Shown here: positions 36,200-44,253 of the stretch, piece by piece | Layout: every line of letters starts with the position of its first letter | Numbering within the stretch: the first letter of the stretch is position 1 | Origin: Vicinamibacterales bacterium | GTDB taxonomy: Bacteria > Acidobacteriota > Vicinamibacteria > Vicinamibacterales > 2-12-FULL-66-21 | Length of the DNA: 64,000 nt | Assembly (NCBI GenBank): GCA_036496585.1 | Contig: DASXLB010000015.1 | Location: 1-64,000, forward strand | Direction of reading: 5' to 3' | Made by a program: the position numbers and the translations under genes | Notes under the pieces: generated by a model | What the model was told of the DNA's origin: nothing | Database searches by the model: none | Seen by the model: the letters and a program-made list of their open reading frames with translations, nothing else

Positions 36200-37857
36200 C
36201 AGCGGGCCGAGGGCGCCGCGACGATCGAGGCCAACTGCAGCGTCAGCGTGGCGCGGGCACTGTCGGAGTCCACCCGGAACGCCGTGCCGACCGCCTGCAG
36301 CGCCGACAGCCGCTGCGGCCGGCCGAGATCGCTCTCGTCGACAGCCGGCGAGGCGACCGCGAAGTATTCGCCTGGCGGCAGACCGGCGACATGCCAGCGG
36401 CCGTTCTGATCGGTGAAGGTAAGCCGCAGGCGCCGGCTGGTGCGCAGCCGGTATCCGGGCTCGCTCGAGCAGATCAGCACGCCGGTATTGGCCACCGGCC
36501 GCTTGCGCGCCGTTTCCACCAGGCCGCCCACTTCGGACGCGCGATCGGTGATGACGATGCGCACGTCGCGGATCTGATCGCGGTCGTTCACCGCCAGCCG
36601 CAGGTCGGTGATGTCGGTGCCGCGCGAGAACACGCTCTTCAGCACCCACGGCTCCGCGAGGCCGTCGACGACGATCTGGTGGTCGCCCTTCATGACGCCG
36701 CGCAGCGCGAACGAGCCGTTCGTCTGCACTGCCCCCGTCAGCGAGTCGCCGAACGCGCTGCCGTCGACCAGCGGCGCGCGGACCCTGAGCGCCGCGAGAT
36801 CGGGCTTCGCGCCGCTCGAGGATTCGACCGTGACCGCTCCGTCGAGCGTCCCGCCCGGCCGCAGCGTCAGTCGGATGCCGTCGATGTCATCGCCGGCGAC
36901 CTCGATGGAGTAGAGCGCGAAGAGGGCCGGCGAGCGCGCGTCCGTCTGCGCGCGCGCGCGGATCAGATAGTGGCCCGGCGCGACGCCGCTGAACGCGAAA
37001 CGCCCATCGGGCCAGAGCTCCGGCGCGTCGGGAGCCACGAACGGAACGCCTTCCCCCTCGATCGAGGTCAGGACCATCGCGCCGTTCGCGAACGGGCGCG
37101 CATCATATGAGGTCAGCCGCCCGGCGACCCGCGCCGGCGGAACGAGCTGCAGCTTGAATTCGATTCGCTGCGGAGTGGCGGCGGCGACGATCACCGTGCG
37201 CGCCCGATCCGCTTCGCTCGTACCCGGGTAGTAGGTCGAGGAGTAGTGCTGCACGCCGGTCGGCGTACTGAGGTTGGCGAACGCCGGGTCGCCGGCGCTC
37301 ACATAGTACGCGCCGGGCGTGAGACCGAACAGGCGGAACTCGCCGCGGTCGTCAGTCTGCGCGCTTGCCACCGAGAAGAGCATCTCGCGACCGTCCTGAT
37401 AGCGGGTGACGAGGGCATCGACGATCGCCCCCGCAAACGCGGCGCCATCCTCGTCGAATATGCGCCCGGCGATCACGCCGCCGGCGACGAGGGGCAGGTC
37501 GATGGCGGTGACCTGCTGCCCGGTGCTGACATTGACCGGCGTACCGATCGCGGCGCGCGCCTGGCCGTAGGTCAGCGGCGCATATCCCGTGCGCGTCGCG
37601 GTGACGGTGTACCCTCCCGGTGGAAGATCGGCGAGCGTGTACTTCCCATCGCTTCCCGTGATGGCGACGCGAGGTTCCGGCAGGGCGGGCGACACGGCCA
37701 CCACTCGCGCCCGCGCCAGCGGCGCGTCGTCCGCCGCACTCGTCACGGTTCCGCTGATCCGCGCCGTGCGGCCCACCATCGCCTGTTGCGGCGGCGCGGG
37801 AGAGGGGGAGGCGGCGGCGAGGTGCGCGACCGCGACCGCGGCGAGCACGAGCGTCAT
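36199..37857 (-). CDS. Secreted carboxypeptidase-regulatory-like (Cna-B-type) repeat protein
   Basis: A 552-residue exported protein with several CarboxypepD_reg/Cna-B-like beta-sandwich modules: ISGTVTSAADDAPLARARV near the N terminus, then GGVIAGRIFDEDGAAFAGA, then further repeats ending with GRWHVAGLPPGEYF. Such proteins are very common in acidobacteria and are structural or binding rather than catalytic. The ATG at 37857 gives a signal peptide; an upstream in-frame start at 37899 lies in the repeat array. It is translationally linked to the PLD gene. Confidence 0.82.
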   Translation of the reverse strand: MTLVLAAVAVAHLAAASPSPAPPQQAMVGRTARISGTVTSAADDAPLARARVVAVSPALPEPRVAITGSDGKYTLADLPPGGYTVTATRTGYAPLTYGQARAAIGTPVNVSTGQQVTAIDLPLVAGGVIAGRIFDEDGAAFAGAIVDALVTRYQDGREMLFSVASAQTDDRGEFRLFGLTPGAYYVSAGDPAFANLSTPTGVQHYSSTYYPGTSEADRARTVIVAAATPQRIEFKLQLVPPARVAGRLTSYDARPFANGAMVLTSIEGEGVPFVAPDAPELWPDGRFAFSGVAPGHYLIRARAQTDARSPALFALYSIEVAGDDIDGIRLTLRPGGTLDGAVTVESSSGAKPDLAALRVRAPLVDGSAFGDSLTGAVQTNGSFALRGVMKGDHQIVVDGLAEPWVLKSVFSRGTDITDLRLAVNDRDQIRDVRIVITDRASEVGGLVETARKRPVANTGVLICSSEPGYRLRTSRRLRLTFTDQNGRWHVAGLPPGEYFAVASPAVDESDLGRPQRLSALQAVGTAFRVDSDSARATLTLQLASIVAAPSAR

Positions 37858-37873
37858 CGCACTATCATAACCG

Positions 37874-38070
37874 GGGTGCCAAAGGTGCCAAGGTGCCAAG
37901 GGGTGCGAAGGGTGCTGGTGCTAAGGGTGCTGGGTGCGAAGGGTGCTGGGTGCGAAGGGTGCTGGTGCGAAGGGTGCTGGTGCGAAGGGTGCTGGTGCGA
38001 AGGGTGCTGGCGCTAAAGGTGCTGGGTGCGAAGGGCGCTGGGTGCTAAAGGTGCTGCTGCGAAGGGTGTT
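37874..38070. repeat. Tandem array of a 15-nt GGTGCGAAGGGTGCT word
   Basis: The gap between the divergent Cna-B-type gene and the lipoprotein gene consists of at least ten 15-16-nt copies of GGTGCGAAGGGTGCT and close variants (GGTGCTAAAGGTGCT, GGCGCTAAAGGTGCT), all in one orientation. At the right end the array continues into the 5' end of the lipoprotein gene. The word is related to that at 14203-14384. Confidence 0.88.
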
Positions 38071-38425
38071 GTGCGCGCTGCTTGTGTTGGTGGTCGTGGG
38101 CGGGTGCGGGCGCGAGGAAGCGCCTCCGATTCGGTTGCGGGGGGCGTGGCTCGTCGTCGAGAACCAGTCGCGGCTCGAGTGGCGCGACGTGTCGGTCGTG
38201 GTCAACGGCTATTACAAGGGTGTGGCCCCACGAGTGGCGCCCGGTGGACGGCTCGAGGCGCCGCTCAGCGGGTTCGTGACCGGGTTCGGGCAGCGGTTCA
38301 ATCCGGCCCGCGAGAAAGTGTCTCGGGTCGAGATCCGCGCGACTGAGGCATCGGGGACGCCGGTCGCGCTCGACTGGGACGGGAATACGGGGAGGCCGCT
38401 CGTCGACGACGGCCAGGGGAGGTGA
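38051..38425 (+). CDS. Small lipoprotein of unknown function
   Basis: A 124-residue protein. The GTG at 38051 gives a compact lipoprotein signal peptide (MLLRRVLCALLVLVVV then GGC, lipobox Cys). The mature part is beta-rich, with WLVVENQSRLEW and NGYYKG. No family was recognised. The first 5-7 codons are made from the last units of the neighbouring repeat array, so the start region seems to have been built or altered by repeat expansion. Other in-frame GTG codons (38042, 38066) are alternative starts. Confidence 0.55.
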   Translation: MLLRRVLCALLVLVVVGGCGREEAPPIRLRGAWLVVENQSRLEWRDVSVVVNGYYKGVAPRVAPGGRLEAPLSGFVTGFGQRFNPAREKVSRVEIRATEASGTPVALDWDGNTGRPLVDDGQGR

Positions 38426-38428
38426 ATC

Positions 38429-38731
38429 GTGGCAAAACTCACATCCGAGTTCGAAATCGTCTGTCCGTGCTGTTCCGCGTCGCTCGTGGTGGACGCCAAC
38501 CTGCAGCGGGTCATCCGCCACAGCGATCCTCCGTCCGGACCGCGTCCCGAACTCGACGACGCGCAGCGGATTCTCGCCGAGCAGGCCGCGCGCCGCGAAG
38601 CGCTCTTCCAGCAGTCGTTCACGGCCGAGAAGAACCGGGACGACGCGCTCTCGAAGCGCTTCGAGGAAGCACTCCGCCAGGCGCGCGACGAACCCGTCAC
38701 CAAGCCGACACGCGATTTCGACCTGGACTAG
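38429..38731 (+). CDS. Small zinc-ribbon-like protein with coiled-coil tail
   Basis: A 100-residue soluble protein. An N-terminal CPCC motif (IVCPCCSASLVVD) resembles half a zinc ribbon; from about residue 40 the sequence is highly charged and helical (EQAARREALFQQS) and probably forms a coiled coil. GGGGAGGTGA is a strong ribbosome-binding site before the GTG start. It follows the lipoprotein gene by 3 nt, so the two form an operon. Function unknown. Confidence 0.6.
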   Translation: MAKLTSEFEIVCPCCSASLVVDANLQRVIRHSDPPSGPRPELDDAQRILAEQAARREALFQQSFTAEKNRDDALSKRFEEALRQARDEPVTKPTRDFDLD

Positions 38732-38734
38732 CGG

Positions 38735-38800
38735 GATGTGGAAATGTGGGAATGTGGAGATGTACATTTCCACATTTCCACACTTTCACATTTCCACATC
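38735..38800. repeat. Foldback array of ATGTGGAAATGTGG words
   Basis: GATGTGGAAATGTG (38735-38748) and CACATTTCCACATC (38787-38800) are a perfect 14-bp inverted repeat; between them the same word continues in both orientations (GGGAATGTGGAGATGT, ACATTTCCACATTTCC). It sits exactly between two convergent genes and may act as a two-way terminator. A one-orientation version is at 44184-44252. Confidence 0.8.
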
Positions 38801-38801
38801 T

Positions 38802-39494
38802 TCACCAGTTTCCCCTGGGAATTGGCGTCCAGCGATCACGACGCCGGTAGTAGAGCGGCTTCCGATCCGCGTTCTCATGGCGGAACTTTGCGTAGCGGCG
38901 CCGCAGCGCCTGGTATCGCGCGTCGGATGACGCGATGGCGCGGTGCGGCGCATCGAGCAGCACGCGCTCGGCCTTCCACACGAATTTGTCCGAGAGCCGC
39001 CAGTCGTAGTCGGGCAGCAGCTCGCGCAGATCGACGACGGTATAGCCGGTGATCCGGCCGCTGTAGTCGACGTACGGATCGACGTAGCTCAACGCAAGGG
39101 CGCGCGGCGTGGCAAAGACCGGGCGACGTCCGTGCAGCCCCGGATCCCGCGAGCGGCCGATCGATCCCCAGCGGCCGCGGCCGCGATACACGAAGAGGAC
39201 GTGATCGAGTTCGTCGATCGACTCGAAGCTCATGACGAGCGGTGGATAGCCGTGCTGCTCGAGGATCACCGCGGCCGAGAGCGCCGCCTCGAGACAGTGG
39301 GCACTGCCGTGGCCGACCACACCGCGGAAGCTGCGGAGCGTGGCGCCGCCGGGCGGCGGCTCGTTGTTGTACGGGAGCCGGTTGAGAAACGCCTGCACGG
39401 CCTCGGGCGTCCGGCAGCGTCGGATGATCCGCCGCTCGACGGCCGTGAACGCGGCCAGCGGCGGCGCCTCAACGAACCTGCGCGCGGATGTCAT
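38802..39494 (-). CDS. Transglutaminase-like fold protein of unknown function
   Basis: A 230-residue soluble protein. The order Cys67 (GSAHCLEAAL), His98 (ELDHVLFVY) and Asp117 (GRSRDPGL) fits the Cys-His-Asp triad of transglutaminase-like proteins. The spacing and the surrounding small residues support the fold, but no named family was recognised. Its start lies 26 nt inside the upstream SCO gene, so translation may be coupled. Confidence 0.5.
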   Translation of the reverse strand: MTSARRFVEAPPLAAFTAVERRIIRRCRTPEAVQAFLNRLPYNNEPPPGGATLRSFRGVVGHGSAHCLEAALSAAVILEQHGYPPLVMSFESIDELDHVLFVYRGRGRWGSIGRSRDPGLHGRRPVFATPRALALSYVDPYVDYSGRITGYTVVDLRELLPDYDWRLSDKFVWKAERVLLDAPHRAIASSDARYQALRRRYAKFRHENADRKPLYYRRRDRWTPIPRGNW

Positions 39495-40323
39495 GCAGGA
39501 GACCCTCGACGGTCCACTCGTTGCCGTTGTAGATCGTCACCAGCCGCCCTTTCGGATCGACGATCGCGGTTCGCAGGTTGTGCGTGATCGACGCCGGTGC
39601 GTCGTGCTCCTCGATCGCCGAGACGCCGAAGCGGGACGTGAGATGTTCGATGGTCGCCGGTGTTCCGGTCAGATAGCTCCAGATGCGCGGATCCGCGCCG
39701 CGCTCCGCCGCGTGCGCCGTGATGGCCGACGGTGTGTCGTGGACCGGGTCGAAGGTCACCGACACGAGGTGGACGCGATCGCGCAGAGCGGCGTCGGCGA
39801 GCACGGCACGCTGCAGCTCGCCGAAGTGGCGATCCATCAGCGGACAGAAGTCCGGTACCGGACATCGCGTGTACACGAACGCGACGGCGAGAACGCGTCC
39901 GCGCCAGTCCGACAGGCGCCGCGCCACTCCCGTCTGGTCGACGAGCAGGTCGTCCGGCACCGTGTCCCCCGGCGCCATCACGTCCATGATGCGGATAGGA
40001 TGCGCCTCGCTCAGGAGGTCCGCATGTCCCGTCTTGTGGACGTCCTGCACATAGAGGCCGCCGCCGTTCACGACCAGCGTCGCCGTGAACAGATCTCCGG
40101 CGACGACGTCGGCCTTGGTGTCTTCCTTGAGAAAGTACCCCATGGTCATGGCCGGCATGAACCCAGGGATGTCGTCGTGACGAACTGTCAGCTCGATCCG
40201 TCCGGGGAACGACGGAGACGGCCGGATGGCCAGGATCTGTCCCTTCAGCGGATAGAGTCGCGCCTGGTCTCTGGCACAGCCGACGAGCAGCAGCGGAACG
40301 AGCAGCAGAGCTGGCAGGCGCAT
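39469..40323 (-). CDS. SCO-family protein with an N-terminal CusF-like copper-binding domain
   Basis: A 284-residue lipoprotein (signal ending LLLVGC). Residues 25-100 resemble the CusF/copper-binding domain (IPGFMPAMTMGY with Met ligands). Residues 120-284 are a SCO1/SenC thioredoxin-like domain; its Cys motif is TRCPVPDFC, and the distal His is in ITHNLRT. SCO proteins deliver copper to the CuA site of cytochrome oxidase or reduce its Cys residues. The fused CusF part may supply the copper. Confidence 0.88.
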   Translation of the reverse strand: MRLPALLLVPLLLVGCARDQARLYPLKGQILAIRPSPSFPGRIELTVRHDDIPGFMPAMTMGYFLKEDTKADVVAGDLFTATLVVNGGGLYVQDVHKTGHADLLSEAHPIRIMDVMAPGDTVPDDLLVDQTGVARRLSDWRGRVLAVAFVYTRCPVPDFCPLMDRHFGELQRAVLADAALRDRVHLVSVTFDPVHDTPSAITAHAAERGADPRIWSYLTGTPATIEHLTSRFGVSAIEEHDAPASITHNLRTAIVDPKGRLVTIYNGNEWTVEGLLHDIRAQVR

Positions 40324-40447
40324 GCCCTCACTGTACCGCGCTCGGCACGTATCCTGCTACGGACCGACTGAGGCGACTCGCCGCAGCGCGGCGGCGTGTA
40401 CTGCCATGATCAGAAGACCGCGCGCACAGCAGGAGCAGGGTGACAGC

Positions 40448-40831
40448 ATGGGCAGGAGACTCTACGTCGGCAACCTCCCCTATTCCGCGACCGAGGATCA
40501 GCTTACGGAGCTCTTCGGACGCGCCGGCAAGGTCGACAACGTCCGCGTCATGCGCGACATGGCTACCGGGCGCGCGCGCGGGTTCGCGTTCGTCGAGATG
40601 GCCACTGACGAGGACGCGGAGAAGTCGATCAGCCAGTTTCACGAGTACCAGATGGACGGGCGGGCTCTCGTCGTCAATGAAGCCCGGCCCAAGCCTGAAG
40701 GCGGCGGTGGGTTCGGTGGCGGCGGCGGACGCGGCCCCGGCGGCGGTCGCGGCGGCGGTGGTGCCTATCGGGGCGGTGGCGGCGACTACGGCGGCGGTGG
40801 CGGTGGCGGCAAGCGGGAGCCGCGCTGGTAG
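40448..40831 (+). CDS. Glycine-rich RNA-binding protein (RRM domain)
   Basis: A 127-residue protein. Residues 1-80 are one RRM with RNP2 LYVGNL and RNP1 RGFAFVEM; residues 88-127 are a Gly/Arg-rich tail. Such bacterial RRM proteins are often cold-induced RNA chaperones. The ATG at 40448 is the natural start because the RRM begins at once; CAGGGTGAC lies a few nt upstream. A bidirectional terminator hairpin follows. Confidence 0.92.
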   Translation: MGRRLYVGNLPYSATEDQLTELFGRAGKVDNVRVMRDMATGRARGFAFVEMATDEDAEKSISQFHEYQMDGRALVVNEARPKPEGGGGFGGGGGRGPGGGRGGGGAYRGGGGDYGGGGGGGKREPRW

Positions 40832-40883
40832 CGCGGACCGGCGGCAACTCAGGTCAAACGACGAATAGCCGCTTACGACCGAC

Positions 40884-40908
40884 GAAAGGCCGGACCGGCC
40901 GGCCTTTC
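40884..40908. terminator. Bidirectional terminator hairpin
   Basis: GAAAGGCCGG (40884-40893) and CCGGCCTTTC (40899-40908) form a perfect 10-bp stem with a 5-nt loop, with short A and T runs at the base, between the convergent RRM and ADOP genes. Confidence 0.65.
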
Positions 40909-40927
40909 CACCGTGTATTTCTATCTT

Positions 40928-43342
40928 CTATTCCACGCGCAGGGCCTCGATCGGATTGACTGACGCGGCCCGGCGCGCCGGGACGTAGCTCGCGAGCAGC
41001 GCCGACGTGCCGAGCACCAGCGCTACGCCCGACAACGTTGCGGGATCCCAGGCCCTGACGCCGAAGAGCAGCGTCTGCGCCAGCCTGGCGGCCCCTGCCG
41101 CGCCGATCGTGCCGGCCACCAGGCCGACGGCGATGACGCGTCCGGCATCCCGAACGATCATCCCCGCCACGGAGTGGCGCTGTGCGCCGAGCGCCATGCG
41201 GACGCCGATCTCGCGCGTACGTCGGCCGACCGAGTAGGCCACCACGCCGTAGAGCCCGACCACGCCCAGCAGCCAGGCACACGCCGCGAAACTCCCGACC
41301 AGCCATGCGCCCGAGCGCCGCATGTAGGCGGGAACGGACCCGTCCACGAGGTGCGACAGCTGGCCGCCACCCGACGTGGCGAGATCGGGATCGAGCGCGT
41401 GAACCGCGGCCGTGAGCTCCGTCACCATCGCGTCTTCCGGCTGGGCGGATCGCACGAACAGCCAGAACGCGCTGTCGACATCCTGCGCGTAGGCCGTATA
41501 CATCGTCGGCGGCGTGACCGCGTCGAGCGGATTCTCCTTGATGTCGTCGATCACGCCGACGATCTCGAGCGGCGGCGTCGTCGTGGTCGGCGCGTAGAAC
41601 AGCTTCTGGCCGATCGGATCCGCACCGCCCGGGAAATACGTTCGCACGAATGCCTGATTGACGATGGTGACACGCGGCGCGTCGGCGGTATCGTGCGCGG
41701 AGAAGCCGCGGCCGCGTGCCAGCTGCGCCCGTATGGTCGGGAAGTAACCGGGGTCGACTTCGCGCGCGTTCACTTCGTTGTGCTCGCCGTGATACGGGCG
41801 CCCGTCGATGCGGATCCAGTTGGTGTTCCCCCCCTGCAGGGGCCGCACGCTGGTCGTACCGACGGCTTCGACGCCGGGCAGCGCCTGTACGCGCTCGATC
41901 ACGCGCTGGTGCGCCGCGATCAGTTGCGCGTCGCTGTTGTAGCGGCGCGGCATGTAAACCTCGAGCATCGCGACATGCGACGTGTCCATGCCGAGGTCGA
42001 CGCGAAGCAGGCCGAGGAGGCTGCGCGTCAGCAGCACGCCGCCGGTGAGCAGCACCGTCGCGAGCGCCAGCTCCACGATCACCATCGTGCGACCGGCGCG
42101 GCTCCAGGTCCGGCCGGCCGAGCCGCGACTGGCTTCGCCGAGCGCCGCCGCCGATGCGCGGCCGGGCGACAGACGGAGGAGGGGAGTCGCCGCGAAGAGG
42201 GCGATCGCCCCGGCGGCGATCGCGCTCGCCGCGATCCAGGTGTGGCCGGTCAATCCCGCCGTGCGCAGGAACGGCATCCGCCCCAGCATGTCCGGCGGGA
42301 CGAGCGAGAGCAGCAACCGGATACCCGCGTCGGCCGCCGCGAGACCAGCGGCCGCACTAGCGGCGACGAGGACGGTACCCTCGACGACGAGCTGGCGGAC
42401 GATCCGCGCGCGCGACGCGCCGAGCGCCGATCGGACCGCGATTTCCCGGCGGCGGCCGTCGGCGCGCACGATGAGCAGTCCCGCGACGTTCACGGCGGCA
42501 ATGATCAGCAGGAGCGCCGCGCCCCCGGCGAGCGCCCCGAGGATCGGCCGCACCGGACCGATAATCACCTCGGTCAGTTCGACGACCGCGCTGCCCTGGC
42601 CGCGATTCGAATCCGGATACTGTTGCTCGAGCGCTGCGGCGACCGCCTTGACGTTCGCCGCCGCGGCCGGCAGCGTCACGCCGTCCGCAAGACGCGCTAC
42701 GCCGTAGAGGTTATGGCAACTGCGGCGCGCGTCGCAGCCGGCCGCCGCAGGCTGCAGCGGCAGCCAGAAGTCGGCCGGTCCGGCGGGCGAGAAGCTGAAT
42801 TCGCGCGGCAGCACGCCGATCACGACGAACGGATTGCCGTTGAGAGTGACGCTCGTGCCGAGCACGCTGTCGCGTCCGCCGAAACGCGATTGCCACACGC
42901 CATACGAGAGCAGCACTGTGCCGGCCGCGCCGGGGCGATCCTCGCCGTCGCGGAAGTCGCGGCCGACCGCTGGCGCGACGCCGAGCGTGCGGAAAAGGTC
43001 GGCGCTGACCCGAGCCGCCGGGACACGTTCGGCGCCCGCGGCGGTGGTCAGCGTCGCGCCGCTGCCCTGGTAGGCGGCGAGCGACGAAAAGACCGTGTTC
43101 AGCCGCTTCCAGTCCTGGTAGTCCATGTAGGACAGGTTCGACCGCGGGAACAGCGGCACGGTCTCGTAGACACCGGTCAGACGCACGGAATCGCGGAAGG
43201 GCAGCGGCTGCAGGAACGCGGCGTCGACGAACGCGAAAATGGCGAGGCTCGCCGCGAAGCCGAGCGCGAGCGTGCCGATGGCGGTGAGCGTGAATCCTGA
43301 GCTCTTGCGCAGCTGACGCAGCGCGAAACGGAAGTCGTCCAT
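40928..43342 (-). CDS. ADOP-family ABC transporter permease
   Basis: An 804-residue permease of the same duplicated MacB/FtsX layout, but without the cytoplasmic prefix: it starts MDDFRFALRQL directly before the first helix. It ends PARRAASVNPIEALRVE. GGAG lies 7 nt before its ATG. It is placed about 60 nt downstream of an ABC ATPase gene on the same strand, unlike the orphan permeases elsewhere in the window, so it may form a complete exporter with it. Confidence 0.92.
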   Translation of the reverse strand: MDDFRFALRQLRKSSGFTLTAIGTLALGFAASLAIFAFVDAAFLQPLPFRDSVRLTGVYETVPLFPRSNLSYMDYQDWKRLNTVFSSLAAYQGSGATLTTAAGAERVPAARVSADLFRTLGVAPAVGRDFRDGEDRPGAAGTVLLSYGVWQSRFGGRDSVLGTSVTLNGNPFVVIGVLPREFSFSPAGPADFWLPLQPAAAGCDARRSCHNLYGVARLADGVTLPAAAANVKAVAAALEQQYPDSNRGQGSAVVELTEVIIGPVRPILGALAGGAALLLIIAAVNVAGLLIVRADGRRREIAVRSALGASRARIVRQLVVEGTVLVAASAAAGLAAADAGIRLLLSLVPPDMLGRMPFLRTAGLTGHTWIAASAIAAGAIALFAATPLLRLSPGRASAAALGEASRGSAGRTWSRAGRTMVIVELALATVLLTGGVLLTRSLLGLLRVDLGMDTSHVAMLEVYMPRRYNSDAQLIAAHQRVIERVQALPGVEAVGTTSVRPLQGGNTNWIRIDGRPYHGEHNEVNAREVDPGYFPTIRAQLARGRGFSAHDTADAPRVTIVNQAFVRTYFPGGADPIGQKLFYAPTTTTPPLEIVGVIDDIKENPLDAVTPPTMYTAYAQDVDSAFWLFVRSAQPEDAMVTELTAAVHALDPDLATSGGGQLSHLVDGSVPAYMRRSGAWLVGSFAACAWLLGVVGLYGVVAYSVGRRTREIGVRMALGAQRHSVAGMIVRDAGRVIAVGLVAGTIGAAGAARLAQTLLFGVRAWDPATLSGVALVLGTSALLASYVPARRAASVNPIEALRVE

Positions 43343-43401
43343 GCAGTGCTCCAGCGGTTAGATGGGAACACCGCCTGAAAGGTTGTCGCCCCTTCCGGCC
43401 T

Positions 43402-44145
43402 CTATTCCTCGACGATCCAGCCGTCGCGCAGGTGAATCACGCGCGACCCGTAGGTGGCGTTCGCCTCCGAGTGCGTCACCTGCACGATCGTGGTCCCGCC
43501 CTCGTTGAGCTTCTTGAAGAGTTCCATGATCTCCTTGCCCTGGCTCGAGTGCAGGTTCCCGGTCGGCTCGTCGGCGAGGATGACCTTCGGATTCGAGATG
43601 ACGGCGCGGGCGACGGCCACCAGCTGCTGCTGGCCGCCGGAGAGCTGGTTGGGGTAGAGGTCCTTCTTCCCGACGATCGCGAACTTGTCGAGGATGTCGC
43701 ACACCATGCTCTCGCGCTCCGCCTTCTTGATGTCGCGGTAGGAGAGCGGGATGTCGAGGTTCTCGTAGACCGTCAGGTGGTCGAGCAGATGGTAGCTCTG
43801 GAAGACGAAGCCGATGTACTGCTTGTGCAGCTTGGCGCGTTCCTTGGCGCCAAGCCGGTGGACCGGCTGGTCCAGAAAGTAGTACTCACCCGTCCACGCG
43901 CTGTCGTGCATGCCGATGATGTGGAGCAGCGTCGACTTGCCGGCGCCGGAGGGCCCCATGATCGAGACGAACTCCCCCTCTTTGATGTCGGCGCTGATGC
44001 GCCGGAGCACGTAGCTGCGGCTGGTGCCGTGGGCGTACGACTTCTCGATGTTGCGCATCCCGACGAGCGCGTTCGGCGCGAATCCTTCAGTGTCGACCGG
44101 CGGCGGCGCCGCCGCAGGCTGCGAGCTTCGGCTGAAAAAGGCCAT
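43402..44145 (-). CDS. ABC transporter ATP-binding protein (LolD/MacB type)
   Basis: A 247-residue ATPase. Walker [11 protein letters not shown] loop VFQSYHLL, signature LSGGQQQ, Walker B VILADEP and the switch His in VTHSE are all present. It belongs to the LolD/FtsE/MacB subgroup that energises permeases acting on the periplasmic side. A 30-residue Pro/Ala-rich N-terminal extension precedes the domain. It lies between two ADOP permease genes on the same strand. Confidence 0.94.
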   Translation of the reverse strand: MAFFSRSSQPAAAPPPVDTEGFAPNALVGMRNIEKSYAHGTSRSYVLRRISADIKEGEFVSIMGPSGAGKSTLLHIIGMHDSAWTGEYYFLDQPVHRLGAKERAKLHKQYIGFVFQSYHLLDHLTVYENLDIPLSYRDIKKAERESMVCDILDKFAIVGKKDLYPNQLSGGQQQLVAVARAVISNPKVILADEPTGNLHSSQGKEIMELFKKLNEGGTTIVQVTHSEANATYGSRVIHLRDGWIVEE

Positions 44146-44183
44146 ATGGTTATCGTTAGACGGACCTAGAGTCCCCTCAGATT

Positions 44184-44252
44184 ACCAAATTCCACATTTC
44201 CACATTTTCACACTCCCACATTTCCAAATTCCCCCTATTCCCCTATTCCCCC
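44184..44252. repeat. Low-complexity CCACATTTCC array
   Basis: Tandem imperfect copies of CCACATTTT/CCACATTTCC followed by three CCCCTATT words, in one orientation, fill the gap between the upstream ADOP gene and the ATPase gene. The word is the same as in the foldback array at 38735-38800. Confidence 0.75.
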
Positions 44253-44253
44253 A

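Noticed and set aside
37934..38050. N-terminal Gly-Ala-Lys extension of the lipoprotein
   Set aside because: It is the translated 15-nt repeat array; a proper lipoprotein signal starts further downstream.
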